Assembly: GCF_026898135.2 (NCBI RefSeq)
Contig: NZ_CP114035.2
Location: forward strand, 4,567,501 to 4,631,500
Source of the DNA: Pseudomonas fortuita
Lineage (GTDB): Bacteria > Pseudomonadota > Gammaproteobacteria > Pseudomonadales > Pseudomonadaceae
Length of the DNA stretch: 64,000 bases
Direction of reading: 5' to 3'
Shown here: one piece after another, positions 19,031-28,607 of the stretch
How positions within the stretch are numbered: position 1 is the stretch's first letter
How the letters are laid out: the number at the start of each line of letters is the position of its first letter
The notes under the pieces: generated by a model
The model's database searches: none
What the model was told of the DNA's origin: nothing
The model's input: only the letters and a program-made list of their open reading frames with translations
Made by a program: the position numbers and the translations under genes

Positions 19031-21073
19031 TTACAAGGCATTGATCAGGGTGCTGAAGGTTTCTTGCGCCGCCTTGATGATTTGCGACGACGCCGTGTAG
19101 TAGTGCTGGAATTTCACCAGGCTGGCCGCCTCGTCATCGAGGTTGACGCCAGACACCGCGCTGCGGCTTTCGCTGGCGCTCTTGAGCACCGCCTCGGTCG
19201 CCGTGGTGTCGATGGTCGCCTGGTTGGCCTTGGCACCCACGCGCTCCACCAGCGAGGCATAGGCCGACGTGAAGCTAGTGCCACCGCCGGACCCGGTGTT
19301 CACCGTCGACTTGGTCTGCAGGCCCAGCAGCGCCGTTGCGTTGCGGTTGTCGGCCTTGCCGTCGGCATTGAACGACAGGGTAAAGCTGTCGTTGGCCGCC
19401 GGGCTGCCGCCGATGGTGGTCTCGACACTGAACGTGCGCGGGTTGCCGCTGCCATCGAGAATCGGCTGCCCAGCCGCATCGAGCATTGGCACGGCCACCG
19501 ACAGTTTGTTGTCCGTACCCGGCACCACGCTGCCGGTGCCGATCTGGGTGCCCTTGGCATCGAACAGCTTGTAGCCTTGTGAGCCACCACTGGCAGCGTC
19601 GAACACCACGCGCACCGGCATCGAGTCGCGAATAGACTGCTGGATCAGTGCGGTGTCGGCACCGCCATAGATATCCAGCGACTGGCTCAAGGTAGGCTGG
19701 GTAATGGTGCCGGTGCCGCTGTTGCCGCTACCCGAGGCGGCGCTGATCGGCCCGGCAAAGGCCAGCTTGTTGGCATCGGTCAGGGTTGTGGTGATGCTGC
19801 CTGCTGCGGCACGAGTGGGGATGACCTTGAAGCTGTCGCCTGCCGCCAGGCCACCGCCTTTCAGCGACAGGCTGAAGCCGTCGATGACCGGCGCCGGGTC
19901 GGCGCTGAGGTCAAAGCTACCCATGTCGGTGCCGTCGGAGCGGCGTACGCTGTACTGGTTGGCGCTGGTGAACTTCACCTCGTAGTCGTAGGTGGTCAGC
20001 GCGCCGCTGTTGGCAATGGTCACGTCCAGGTTGCCGGAGCCGGTGCTGTTGCTCGACGAGGCCAGGCTGCGCTGGGCAACGGCAGTGGCGCTGTTGATGC
20101 TGGAGAACAGCGAGCTGCCGAACTGGCCATTGGCATCCAGGCCCTGCCCCAGCTGGCTGTTGATGCTGTCCGAAACCACCAGGGCTACACGGCCCAATTC
20201 GTTCATGGACGGTGTCAGCACGTCCTGGCGGTAGCGCACCAGGCCGCCGATCGCGCCACCGGTCACGACCGAGGTCACGTCGGAGCTGAACGACTCGTAG
20301 TTGATACGCAGGCTGGCCTGGCTCTTGTCGGCAGTACCCGGTTGCACCGACAAGGTGTTGGCCTTGTTGCCGGTGACCAACGACTGGCCGCTGCCCAGGT
20401 ACACGTCGTAGTTGCCGTCACGCTCCTGCACGGTCACGCCAACCAGCTCGTTGAGCTGGCGTACCGCTTCGCTGCGCGCATCCAGCAGGCTGTTCGGCGT
20501 GTTGCCAGTGCCCGAGGCCGCCGCGATCTGCTTGTTGTACTCGGCAATGCTGGCCGTGAGCTTGTTGACCTGGCCAGCCATGGTGTCGAGCTGGGAGTTG
20601 ATCGTTTCGTTTTGCTGGGTCAGCTGGGTACTCACCGCGTTGAAACGGTTGCTCAGGGTTTGTGCCTGGGTCAGCAACAGCTGCCGGGAGGCAACGTCAC
20701 CGGGCTTGGCCGCTGCCGTCTGCAGGGCCGAAAAGAACGCCGTGAGGACCGAGCTGATGCCGGTATCGCGATCGGCCAGCAGCTTGTCGATGCTGGTGAT
20801 CTGGTCCTGGAAGGCAACCGAGTCCGCCTGCAGCGAAGTCGCGGTCTGCAGTTGGTTGTCCAGGTAGGAGCTGTAGATGCGACGCACGTCCGACAGCGTG
20901 GTACCGGTACCCAGGAACCCCGCGCCGATGTTGTGCGAAGGCCCCGCCGCCTGAATCGTCTGCTGGCGCGAATAGCCACTGGTCGCGGCGTTGGCGATGT
21001 TGTTACTGGTTACCGACAAGGCCGCCTGGCTGGCACTCAGGCCACTCAGGCCGATGGAAATCAGGCTCGACAT
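19031..21073 (-). CDS. flgK: Hook-associated protein FlgK (HAP1)
   Basis: 680 residues. The N terminus SSLISIGLSGLSASQAALSV and NNIANAATSGYSRQQ is the flagellar rod/hook signature; the C terminus VNLDDEAASLVKFQHYY and a final TLINAL are the conserved FlgK end. The centre is a long variable domain, as in other P. putida FlgK proteins. AGGA stands 7 bases before the ATG. FlgK forms the first junction zone between hook and filament. It lies 12 bases downstream of flgJ in the same transcription unit. Confidence 0.96.
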   Translation of the reverse strand: MSSLISIGLSGLSASQAALSVTSNNIANAATSGYSRQQTIQAAGPSHNIGAGFLGTGTTLSDVRRIYSSYLDNQLQTATSLQADSVAFQDQITSIDKLLADRDTGISSVLTAFFSALQTAAAKPGDVASRQLLLTQAQTLSNRFNAVSTQLTQQNETINSQLDTMAGQVNKLTASIAEYNKQIAAASGTGNTPNSLLDARSEAVRQLNELVGVTVQERDGNYDVYLGSGQSLVTGNKANTLSVQPGTADKSQASLRINYESFSSDVTSVVTGGAIGGLVRYRQDVLTPSMNELGRVALVVSDSINSQLGQGLDANGQFGSSLFSSINSATAVAQRSLASSSNSTGSGNLDVTIANSGALTTYDYEVKFTSANQYSVRRSDGTDMGSFDLSADPAPVIDGFSLSLKGGGLAAGDSFKVIPTRAAAGSITTTLTDANKLAFAGPISAASGSGNSGTGTITQPTLSQSLDIYGGADTALIQQSIRDSMPVRVVFDAASGGSQGYKLFDAKGTQIGTGSVVPGTDNKLSVAVPMLDAAGQPILDGSGNPRTFSVETTIGGSPAANDSFTLSFNADGKADNRNATALLGLQTKSTVNTGSGGGTSFTSAYASLVERVGAKANQATIDTTATEAVLKSASESRSAVSGVNLDDEAASLVKFQHYYTASSQIIKAAQETFSTLINAL

Positions 21074-21085
21074 GATTTAGTCCTT

Positions 21086-22240
21086 TTATAGATTCGTGGT
21101 TCTGCCAGCCATGGCGTATTGCGGGGTTGTCTGCATTTGCTGGGCGATGCTGATGATCTTCTTCGCATAGCCCGGGTCGGTCGCATAACCTGCCTTTTGC
21201 AGCTCTCTTGCAAACTGCTCAGGGTTATCGGCCGAGGCCAACGCATCTTGATAGCGAGAATTGCCCTGCAGCAGGTTTACCAGGTCGTGGAAGCTGTCCT
21301 GGTACGAGTCATAGCTGCGGAAGGCTGCGGTTTCCTTGACGAACTGGCCATCACGGAACTCGCTGGTGATCGCCCGTGCCTGCTCACCCTGCCAGTTGCC
21401 GGTGGCCTTGATGCCGAACAGGTTGTGGCTGCTGCTGCCATCGGTATTGCGCATCACCGATTTGCCCCAGCCGGTTTCCAGTGCGGCCTGGGCCACCAGG
21501 TAACGCGGGTCGATGCCAATGCGCTTGGCGGCCTGCTCGGCCATCGGCAGCATGGTGGCAACGAATTCGTCACTGTCGGCAAAGGCCTTGTTCGGCGCCA
21601 GCGGGGGCTGGGCCACGGCGCGGCCGACAATGCGCAGGCCGTTGTCCGGCACAGCGAAAGCCTTGGCCACCTGCTGGCCGTCACGGGCAGGCACGGCGGC
21701 GGGATTGGCACTGGCGGCCGATGGCACGATACCGGCCAGCAGGCGATCGGTGAGTTTGCTCGGCAAGGCCAGGCGCCGCGAGTTGAGCGCAGCGACGTCG
21801 TTGCGGGTGCTGACCGAGTCCGTGGCATGCACCGGCTCCGCCACCTTGTTGCCCCACAGCGCCGGACCACTGCCATCGGCACGCGGGAACGGGCTGGTAT
21901 TGATCGATGCACTGCGGCCCTTGGTCAGCTGGCGCACCAGCACATCCTGCAGGCCGATACCGCCACCTTCGCGGGACATGCTCACGGCCAGCTGCTGGTC
22001 GTACATGTCGCGGTACTGCTTGACCGTTTCGGTGTTCATCGGGTTGTCATCGGCCAGCACGTCGCTGGCCTTGCGCGAGGCCTTGAGCATTTCGCTGATG
22101 AACAGCGACTCGAACTCCTGGGCCACCTTGCGCACGTTGGCTTCGCTGTCGCGATCACCGTGCTTCAGAGCACTCAGGCGGTTGAGGTCGGTATAGGCAC
22201 CGCTGTCGGCACTGCCGGAGACCTGGCTTTTGATATTCAT
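21086..22240 (-). CDS. flgJ: Rod assembly protein and peptidoglycan hydrolase FlgJ
   Basis: 384 residues in two domains. The N-terminal rod-capping part includes VAQEFESLFISEMLKASRKA and YRDMYDQQLAVSMS. The C-terminal glucosaminidase/muramidase part starts near residue 225 with AKRIGIDPRYLVAQAALETG, whose glutamate is the likely catalytic acid, and HNLFGIKA. FlgJ is exported to the periplasm, caps the growing rod and opens the cell wall. Fusion of both domains is normal in gammaproteobacteria. It follows flgI by 11 bases. Confidence 0.95.
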   Translation of the reverse strand: MNIKSQVSGSADSGAYTDLNRLSALKHGDRDSEANVRKVAQEFESLFISEMLKASRKASDVLADDNPMNTETVKQYRDMYDQQLAVSMSREGGGIGLQDVLVRQLTKGRSASINTSPFPRADGSGPALWGNKVAEPVHATDSVSTRNDVAALNSRRLALPSKLTDRLLAGIVPSAASANPAAVPARDGQQVAKAFAVPDNGLRIVGRAVAQPPLAPNKAFADSDEFVATMLPMAEQAAKRIGIDPRYLVAQAALETGWGKSVMRNTDGSSSHNLFGIKATGNWQGEQARAITSEFRDGQFVKETAAFRSYDSYQDSFHDLVNLLQGNSRYQDALASADNPEQFARELQKAGYATDPGYAKKIISIAQQMQTTPQYAMAGRTTNL

Positions 22241-22251
22241 CCGCGCCGTCC

Positions 22252-23361
22252 TCAGATCACGATCAGGTCGGCCTGCAAGGCGCCGGCCTGTTTCAGGGCT
22301 TCGAGAATGGCCATCAGGTCGCCGGGCGCCGCGCCCACCTGGTTCACCGCCCGGACGATCTCATCCAGTGTGGTGCCTGGGCCGAACTTGAACATTGGCT
22401 TGGCTTCCTGCTCGGCGTTGACCCGCGAGCGGGGCACCACGGCCGTCTGGCCATTGGAGAAGGCCCCCGGCTGGCTGACGATCGGGTCTTCGGTAATGGT
22501 CACGGTCAGGCTGCCGTGGGTCACCGCCGCGGGCGACACCTTGACGTTCTGGCCGATGACAATGGTGCCGGTACGCGAGTTGATGATGACCTTGGCCACC
22601 GCCTGGCCCGGGTCGATTTCGAGGTTCTCGAGGATCGACAGGTAATCCACGCGCTGGCTGGGGTCCATAGGCGCACTGACCCGCACCGAACCACCGTCCA
22701 CGGCCTGGGCCACACCCGGACCAAGCAGCTCGTTGACCTTGTCGACGATACGCTTGGCCGTGGTGAAGTCCGGGCGATTCAGGTTCAGGGTCAGGCTGTT
22801 GCCCTGATTGAAGCCGCTCGGCACAGCCCGTTCAACGCTGGCACCACCCGGAATACGACCCGCCGACGGAACGTTGACGGTGATCTTCGAGCCGTCACGG
22901 CCTTCGGCGTCAAAGCCACCCACCACCAGGTTGCCCTGGGCGATGGCGTAGACGTTGCCGTCGATACCCTTGAGCGGGGTCATCAGCAGGCTGCCGCCAC
23001 GCAGGCTCTTGGAGTTACCGATCGACGACACGGTAATGTCCACCACCTGGCCGGGCTTGGCGAACGCCGGCAGGTCGGCATGCACCGACACCGCCGCGAC
23101 GTTCTTCAACTGCACGTTGCCGGAGCCGGCCGGCACCTTGATGCCGAACTGCGACAGCATGTTGTTGAAGGTTTGCAGGGTGAACGGCGTCTGGGTGGTC
23201 TGGTCACCCGTGCCGTTCAGGCCCACCACCAGGCCGTAACCGATCAACTGGTTGGAACGCACGCCAGAAATGCTGGCGATGTCCTTCAGGCGCTCTGCCT
23301 GGGCACCGAAGGCACAGGACAGGAGCAGGGTTGCGGCAATCAGCTGCCTCACGTTGAACAT
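22252..23361 (-). CDS. flgI: Flagellar P-ring protein FlgI
   Basis: 369 residues from the ATG at 23361; an ATG two codons upstream (23367) is also open. A signal peptide ([21 protein letters not shown]) precedes the mature start [20 protein letters not shown]. Conserved blocks [15 protein letters not shown] and [20 protein letters not shown] identify FlgI. It is secreted by Sec, folds in the periplasm and forms the bushing ring in the peptidoglycan around the rod. It sits between flgH and flgJ. Confidence 0.96.
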   Translation of the reverse strand: MFNVRQLIAATLLLSCAFGAQAERLKDIASISGVRSNQLIGYGLVVGLNGTGDQTTQTPFTLQTFNNMLSQFGIKVPAGSGNVQLKNVAAVSVHADLPAFAKPGQVVDITVSSIGNSKSLRGGSLLMTPLKGIDGNVYAIAQGNLVVGGFDAEGRDGSKITVNVPSAGRIPGGASVERAVPSGFNQGNSLTLNLNRPDFTTAKRIVDKVNELLGPGVAQAVDGGSVRVSAPMDPSQRVDYLSILENLEIDPGQAVAKVIINSRTGTIVIGQNVKVSPAAVTHGSLTVTITEDPIVSQPGAFSNGQTAVVPRSRVNAEQEAKPMFKFGPGTTLDEIVRAVNQVGAAPGDLMAILEALKQAGALQADLIVI

Positions 23362-23373
23362 GGTCATCCGTAC

Positions 23374-24069
23374 TCAGAAAGGCCAAAGCGGGCTGATGAA
23401 GAAGCGGTCCAGCCACCCGGGCTGGCTGGCATCGGCGAACGAGCCGGTACCGGAATAAGTGATGCGCGCGTCGGCCACCCGGGTGGACGGCACGGTGTTG
23501 TCGGTGGCGATGTCATCGGCGCGGATCATGCCGGCAATGCGCACCAGCTCTTCGCCGGTGTTCAGGGTCAGCCACTTCTCGCCGCGCACGGCGATAATGC
23601 CGTTGGGTAGCACTTCGGCCACGGTCACGGTAATCGAACCGGTCAGGGTGTTGCCCTGGGTGGCCTTGCTGTCGCCCTTGGTGGCACGCTCGCCGTTGTA
23701 GCCGGCCTCCAGCGACAGATCACCACCGCCGAACGGGTTGTTGGTGTTCGGTGTGCTGCCAAACAGCGAGGTCAGGCCGATATCGGCCTTGCTGTTTTTC
23801 TGGATCTGCGAACCTGCGTTCTTGCTGGCCGAGGTTTTCTCGTTCAGGGTGATGGTGATGATGTCACCCACCCGGAACGCCTTGCGGTCGCTGTACAGGT
23901 TCTGCTCGAAACCGGCCTGGTAGATGGAACCGTTGTTGGCCGCTGCCGGTAACGGGGTGCGCGGCAGTACCGGCGCGTAGTACGGGTCGTTGGGCTTGGG
24001 CGTCGGGCCGACGCAACCTGCCAGCAACACCGCCCCCCCCAGGGCGAACACGGACAACAGACGATTCAT
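23374..24069 (-). CDS. flgH: Flagellar L-ring lipoprotein FlgH
   Basis: 231 residues. The lipoprotein signal [19 protein letters not shown] has its lipobox cysteine at residue 19. The mature protein contains [20 protein letters not shown] and [20 protein letters not shown], which are FlgH signatures. It forms the outer-membrane ring of the basal body. It lies 36 bases after flgG and just before flgI. Confidence 0.96.
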   Translation of the reverse strand: MNRLLSVFALGGAVLLAGCVGPTPKPNDPYYAPVLPRTPLPAAANNGSIYQAGFEQNLYSDRKAFRVGDIITITLNEKTSASKNAGSQIQKNSKADIGLTSLFGSTPNTNNPFGGGDLSLEAGYNGERATKGDSKATQGNTLTGSITVTVAEVLPNGIIAVRGEKWLTLNTGEELVRIAGMIRADDIATDNTVPSTRVADARITYSGTGSFADASQPGWLDRFFISPLWPF

Positions 24070-24105
24070 GGTGCATACCTCACGGGTGTAACGAAGCGAC
24101 AGGGC

Positions 24106-24891
24106 TTAGAGCTGTTGAGTCACGAACGACAGCATCTGGTCGGCGGTGGAAATGACCTTGGAGTTCATCTCGTAAGCGCGCTGGGTCGTGATCATGTTCA
24201 CCAGCTCTTCCACGGTGCTGACGTTGGAGTTTTCCAGGGTCTGCTGCTGGGTGGTACCGAAGCCGTTCAAGCCCGGTGTGCCGACTTGCGGCGCACCACT
24301 GGCGGCAGTTTCCAGGAACAGGTTGTCGCCGATGGCCTGCAGGCCAGCCGGGTTGATGAAGTCGGCGGTCTGGATGTTGCCGATCACCTGCGCAGCCGGG
24401 TTGCCGGCGGTGGTGATCGATACGGTGCCGTCCTGGCCGACGGTGAAGGTTTGCGCGTCGTTCGGCACCACAACGGCAGGCTCGAGGGCGTAGCCATTGG
24501 CGGTGACGATCTGGCCGTCGGAGTTCAGGTGGAAGGTGCCGTCACGGGTGTACGACACGGTGCCGTCCGGCTGCAGAATCTGGAAGAAGCCACGGCCGTT
24601 GACCGCCATGTCCAGCGGGTTCTCGGTGGTTTGCAGGCTGCCAGCGACGAAGCTTTTTTGCGTGCCGACAATGCGCACACCGGTACCGACCTGAAGGCCC
24701 GAAGGCAGCTCGCTGTCCTGGGTCGACTGCGCGCCAGGCTGACGCTTGATCTGGTAGAGCAGGTCTGCGAATTCGGCGCGATCACGCTTGAAGCCGGTGG
24801 TGGAGACGTTGGCCAGGTTGTTGGAAATGACCGTCAGGTTGGTGTCCTGGGCGGACAGGCCGGTTTTAGCGACCCAAAGAGCCGGAAGCAT
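24106..24891 (-). CDS. flgG: Distal rod protein FlgG
   Basis: 261 residues, the usual FlgG length. MLPALWVAKTGLSAQDTNL and VISNNLANVSTTGFKRDRAE form the rod-protein N terminus; EFADLLYQ follows; ENSNVSTVEELVNMITTQRA and YEMNSKVISTADQML form the C terminus. FlgG builds the distal rod that passes through the P and L rings. It follows flgF by 47 bases. Confidence 0.97.
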   Translation of the reverse strand: MLPALWVAKTGLSAQDTNLTVISNNLANVSTTGFKRDRAEFADLLYQIKRQPGAQSTQDSELPSGLQVGTGVRIVGTQKSFVAGSLQTTENPLDMAVNGRGFFQILQPDGTVSYTRDGTFHLNSDGQIVTANGYALEPAVVVPNDAQTFTVGQDGTVSITTAGNPAAQVIGNIQTADFINPAGLQAIGDNLFLETAASGAPQVGTPGLNGFGTTQQQTLENSNVSTVEELVNMITTQRAYEMNSKVISTADQMLSFVTQQL

Positions 24892-24938
24892 GTAGTTTCT
24901 CCTCGTGCGCCTGTTTTACGGCACCCGTTCAAAAGTGA

Positions 24939-25679
24939 TTAGCCGATTTGCAAAACCCGAGCCATGGCTTCGTCGCCTTCCTTGGCCGTGTTCATCATCT
25001 TGACGTGCAGTTCGAACTGGCGAGACAGCGCCAGCACCGAGGTCATTTCCTCGACAGCATTGACGTTGCTGCCTTCCAGGAAGCCCGACACCACCCGAAC
25101 GTTGACGTCGGCATCGGCCGGTTGGCCAGAAGCGGTATGGATCAAGCCATCCAGCCCTTTTTGCAGGCCTTTGGTGTCTGGGTTGACCAGCTTGATCCGG
25201 TCGACCTCGGCCATCACGCGGGGGTCTTCACCCATGGAGCGAATGCTGAGGGTGCCGTCGGCACCCACCTCAACCTTCTGCTCTGGCGGGATGGCAATCG
25301 GGCCACCGTTGCCGATCACCGGCATGCCGTTGCCGGCACGCAGCACGCCGAGGGCGTCGATGTTCAGGCTACCGGTACGCACGTAGGCTTCGCTGCCGTC
25401 CGGGGCCTGCACGGCAATGAAGCCCTTGCCGGTCACGGCGACATCCAGGTCACGCCCCGTCTCGACCAACGGGCCCTCGCTGAAGTCGGTGGCCGGGCGT
25501 TCGGTCATGGCAAAGGCCCGCGCCGGAAAGCTGTCGCCGAACACCGGCATCGAACGGGCCTGCTCCAGGTCACGCTGAAAACCGTTGGTGGAAATGTTCG
25601 CCAGGTTGTTGGCGTGGGCCTTTTGCGCCAGCGCGTTCTGGCTGGCGCCGGTCATGGCCACATAAAGCAACTTGTCCAC
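24939..25679 (-). CDS. flgF: Proximal rod protein FlgF
   Basis: 246 residues. The N terminus DKLLYVAMTGASQNALAQKA with ANNLANISTNGFQRDLEQ and the C terminus EGSNVNAVEEMTSVLALSRQ are rod-protein signatures. Translation starts at GTG (25679) with GAGGAG upstream. FlgF joins FlgB and FlgC in the proximal rod. A sigma-54 promoter 50 bases upstream makes flgF the likely first gene of a flgFGHIJKL operon. Confidence 0.96.
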   Translation of the reverse strand: MDKLLYVAMTGASQNALAQKAHANNLANISTNGFQRDLEQARSMPVFGDSFPARAFAMTERPATDFSEGPLVETGRDLDVAVTGKGFIAVQAPDGSEAYVRTGSLNIDALGVLRAGNGMPVIGNGGPIAIPPEQKVEVGADGTLSIRSMGEDPRVMAEVDRIKLVNPDTKGLQKGLDGLIHTASGQPADADVNVRVVSGFLEGSNVNAVEEMTSVLALSRQFELHVKMMNTAKEGDEAMARVLQIG

Positions 25680-25727
25680 AGTATCTCCTCTGCGCGTCGC
25701 TGCCGCGCTGTCACTGGCCAGGTCCGA

Positions 25728-25744
25728 AGCAATAATCGAACCAA
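25728..25744 (-). promoter_or_regulatory. Sigma-54 promoter of the flgF operon
   Basis: The minus strand reads TTGGTTC-GATTA-TTGCT. The -24 GG and -12 GC are exactly 10 bases apart, as required. It lies about 50 bases before the flgF GTG. The last bases of the -24 box are off the TTGGCAC consensus. Confidence 0.7.
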
Positions 25745-25839
25745 GTCTGAAACCGCCTGTTTACAGGGGCTCCAGCGCAGCAAGGGGCAACAAACGTCAG
25801 TTTGTCGGCGGAAGTTTGCCGCCTGCGGCAAGGGCGTGC

Positions 25840-26022
25840 TCAGAAGGTGCGGCAAGCGGCGTTGTTGTAGGGGCCGGAATGGCGTACCCAGCCCTCGCCC
25901 GGGTTGTTGGCAGAGCACAGGTAGCGGCCGGTGGCCAGGCTTTGCCATTGGTAGAACGGGGCGGGAGCGGCCGAGAGCGGCAAGGCCATGGCCAGGAGGG
26001 CGGTGAGCATTAGCCGTTTCAT
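25840..26022 (-). CDS. Small secreted protein of unknown function between flgE and flgF
   Basis: 60 residues. A clear signal peptide (MKRLMLTALLAMALPLSAAP) is followed by a mature part of about 40 residues rich in W, Y, G and N, with two cysteines (YLCSANN and NNAACRTF) that could form a disulfide in the periplasm. The ribosome site is weak (AAGG 10 bases upstream). It lies after the flgE hairpin and upstream of the flgF promoter, on the same strand as both. I know no function for it. Other reading frames across this stretch lack a signal peptide and look like noise. Confidence 0.65.
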   Translation of the reverse strand: MKRLMLTALLAMALPLSAAPAPFYQWQSLATGRYLCSANNPGEGWVRHSGPYNNAACRTF

Positions 26023-26044
26023 GGGCGTGAACCTTGAAGAACCT

Positions 26045-26063
26045 GGGGCCGCTTTGCGGCCCC
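26045..26063 (-). terminator. Hairpin after flgE
   Basis: GGGGCCGC-TTT-GCGGCCCC forms an 8-bp perfect stem 34 bases after the flgE stop. The following T run is poor (GGTTCTT), so termination may be partial. Confidence 0.55.
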
Positions 26064-26096
26064 AATTACAGACAAAACCACACTAGCAGGCGGCCA

Positions 26097-27419
26097 TCAG
26101 GTCATCTGGATGATGGTCTGCATGATGGTGCTTTCGGTGGAAATGGTCTTGGCGTTGGCCTGGTAGTTGCTCTGCGCCTTGATCAGGTTGACCAGCTCAC
26201 CGGTAAGGTCGACGTTGGAGTCTTCCAGCGCACCGCCAGTAATCTGGCCCAAGGTACCAGTATCCGGGGCGCCGATCACCGGCACACCCGAGCCATAGGA
26301 TTCTTTCCAGCTGGTGCCACCCACCGGGGTCAGGCCCTGCAGGTTGGCAAAGTTGGCGATCGCCACCTGGCCGATCACCTTGTCCTGGCCATTGGTGAAG
26401 TTGGCGAACATATTGCCGCTTTCGTCGATGGTCAGGCCCGAGAGCTCACCCGTGGCAAAGCCATCCTGGCTCTTGGCAGTGGTGGCGGAGGCTGCGTTGT
26501 ACTGGGTGGTACCGAGCATGTCCAGGTTCACCCCGGCGACGTTGGCGGTAGCGCCGTTGGCGCTCCACACACCGGCGGCGTTCTTCTGTGCCGGGATCCA
26601 GTTGTCGAGGGTGAAGGTCTTGTTGGCCGCGATGGTCATGCCACCGGCCACCGGGCCTGCCGTCATCGAGGCAGAATCCAGGGTGCCGTCAGACTTGAAC
26701 GGCAGATTGTTGGCCAGCGGCGTGGTCGAGGCCGGGTTGGCCGGGTTGCGCCCGTCGATGGTGGTGTACATGGTCCAGGAGTTGCTGGTGGCGTCCTTGA
26801 CGAAGTACTGGTTCAGCTGGTGCGCGTTACCCTGGCTGTCATACACGTCGGTATTGAACGTGTAGTTATAGGTGCTGGTATTGGTCGGATCGAACGGCGT
26901 CTGGCTGGGCGCAGTCGCAGTGGAGTTGAGGTTGACGTTCTCGGAGATGCGCCCGGTCGGGTTGGGCGTCAGGTTCGAGGTGTCGATCTGCAGGTTGGTC
27001 AGCACGCCCTGGACGATCTTACCGTTGGCATCCACTGCATAACCTTGCAGGTTGGAGCCCGACGAGTTGACCACGTAGCCGTCCTTGTCGCTGTAGAAAG
27101 CACCGGCACGGGTGTAGATCTTCGAGCCGTTGTCGTTCATCACGAAGAAGCCGTTGCCATCGATGGCCATGTCCAGCGCCTGGCCGGTGCCATTGATGTT
27201 GCCCGGCGTGAACAATTGCGACACAGCGGCAGTCTTCACACCCGTGCCGACCACGTTCTTGCCGGCACTGGTGCCGCGGATGGAGTTGGAATACTGGTCG
27301 GCGAACTCGGCGCGCGAGGACTTGAAGCCAGTAGTGGCAACGTTGGCAATGTTGTTGCCGGTAACGTTCAGGGCCTTGTTCGCTGCATAGAGGCCGCTAA
27401 GGCCGGTATTGAAAGACAT
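26097..27419 (-). CDS. flgE: Flagellar hook protein FlgE
   Basis: 440 residues. SFNTGLSGLYAANKALNVTG with NNIANVATTGFKSSRAEFAD is the hook-protein N terminus; EDSNVDLTGELVNLIKAQSN and YQANAKTISTESTIMQTIIQ close the protein. The middle is the exposed D1/D2 region. FlgE assembles the universal joint under the cap FlgD, whose gene is 28 bases upstream. Confidence 0.97.
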   Translation of the reverse strand: MSFNTGLSGLYAANKALNVTGNNIANVATTGFKSSRAEFADQYSNSIRGTSAGKNVVGTGVKTAAVSQLFTPGNINGTGQALDMAIDGNGFFVMNDNGSKIYTRAGAFYSDKDGYVVNSSGSNLQGYAVDANGKIVQGVLTNLQIDTSNLTPNPTGRISENVNLNSTATAPSQTPFDPTNTSTYNYTFNTDVYDSQGNAHQLNQYFVKDATSNSWTMYTTIDGRNPANPASTTPLANNLPFKSDGTLDSASMTAGPVAGGMTIAANKTFTLDNWIPAQKNAAGVWSANGATANVAGVNLDMLGTTQYNAASATTAKSQDGFATGELSGLTIDESGNMFANFTNGQDKVIGQVAIANFANLQGLTPVGGTSWKESYGSGVPVIGAPDTGTLGQITGGALEDSNVDLTGELVNLIKAQSNYQANAKTISTESTIMQTIIQMT

Positions 27420-27447
27420 GTGTAACTCCTGTCGTTTTGCTCAGGCC

Positions 27448-28149
27448 CTAGATGCCGATGCTTTGGATTTTGGAAAGCGCAACACTGCCCAGCCCAGCCA
27501 GGTTGAGCGTCATCTCAGAACCGTTGGTGCCCATGGTCACACTGGTAACGGAGGCCGGCAGGTTGGTGGTCATGGCCGTGGCCTTGCCGTCGATCGAAGC
27601 GGTGGCCTTGAAGGTGTAGGTACCGGCTGGCGCCGCTTCGCCGTCGTCGTTCAGGCCATTCCAGGTAAAGTCGACCTTGCCGGCTTTCTGGGTACCCAGG
27701 TCGAGGGTGCGTACCAGCTTGTCATCCTTGTCGTAGATGCCCACCGAGGTGGCGGTGCTGGACGACGTCAGGTTGACCGTGCCTTTCATATCCTTGCTGG
27801 TGTCGACCACAGCCTTGTCGGTCTGGACAATTACATTGCGCCCGACCAGTGACGAGGCCTGCAACGCCTGGGAAGACTGCAACCCTGCCGCGATATAGGT
27901 CACAGAATCGTTCAGCGACTGCATGCTCTCGAGGCTGCTGAACTGCGCCAGCTGCGCCACGAACTCGCCGTTTTCCTGTGGATCGAGCGGGTTCTGGTTC
28001 TTCATCTGGGTAACCAGCAACTGCAGAAAAGCATCTTTGCCCAGCGCGCTGCCGGCAGCGCCGGTGCTGCTGTCGGTCTTCGACGTCTGCTTCTGCAGCG
28101 AGGTCAGGTACGCGCTGCTGACGTCAGAGGTGGAATTGGTGGTGGTCAT
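27448..28149 (-). CDS. flgD: Hook capping protein FlgD
   Basis: 233 residues. The N-terminal half holds the FlgD signature LGKDAFLQLLVTQMKNQNPL with DPQENGEFVAQLAQFSSLES; the C-terminal half is the tudor/FnIII-like part with WNGLNDDGEAAPAGTYTFKA. FlgD caps the growing hook and is absent from the finished one. It lies between flgC and flgE. Confidence 0.97.
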   Translation of the reverse strand: MTTTNSTSDVSSAYLTSLQKQTSKTDSSTGAAGSALGKDAFLQLLVTQMKNQNPLDPQENGEFVAQLAQFSSLESMQSLNDSVTYIAAGLQSSQALQASSLVGRNVIVQTDKAVVDTSKDMKGTVNLTSSSTATSVGIYDKDDKLVRTLDLGTQKAGKVDFTWNGLNDDGEAAPAGTYTFKATASIDGKATAMTTNLPASVTSVTMGTNGSEMTLNLAGLGSVALSKIQSIGI

Positions 28150-28161
28150 GTCGGCTTCCTA

Positions 28162-28605
28162 TCACTGCCCCAGGGTCAGGACTTTCTGCATCATGCTCTT
28201 GGCCGTGTTCATCAGCTCGGCGTTGGTCTGAAACGCACGGCTGGCGGAGATCATGTCTGCCATCTCCTCGACCACATTGACGTTCGGGTAATAGACGTAG
28301 CCGTCCTTGTTCGCCGCCGGATGATTGGGCTCGTAGCGTGCTTCCAGGGTGCTCTGATCCTCGACGATGCCTTTTACCTGCACGCCCTGCCCTGCTTCGC
28401 CCTGGTCTTCGAACAGCGACTGGCTGCTGCCGGCTTGCGCATCCTGGAAGGTGGTGGCGAACACGGGGTGGCGGGCGCGGTACGTCTGGTCGATGCTCGA
28501 AGAAACGGTTTCGGCGTTGGCAATGTTGGAAGCGACGGTGTTAAGGCGCGTGTTCTGCGCGCTCATGCCGCTACCGGCAATATTGAAGACACTGGAAAGG
28601 GACAT
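28162..28605 (-). CDS. flgC: Proximal rod protein FlgC
   Basis: 147 residues. SLSSVFNIAGSGMSAQNTRL with ASNIANAETVSSS is the N-terminal rod motif; NVVEEMADMISASRAFQTNA is the C-terminal one. I chose the ATG at 28605 because GGGGAG stands 7 bases upstream; the ATG two codons earlier (28611) overlaps the flgB stop but has the ribosome site too close. FlgC forms part of the proximal rod. Confidence 0.96.
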   Translation of the reverse strand: MSLSSVFNIAGSGMSAQNTRLNTVASNIANAETVSSSIDQTYRARHPVFATTFQDAQAGSSQSLFEDQGEAGQGVQVKGIVEDQSTLEARYEPNHPAANKDGYVYYPNVNVVEEMADMISASRAFQTNAELMNTAKSMMQKVLTLGQ

Positions 28606-28607
28606 GG

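Noticed and set aside
25652..26065. 137-codon minus-strand frame over the small secreted protein
   Set aside because: It overlaps the flgF start and promoter and has no signal peptide; the 60-residue frame is the better gene.
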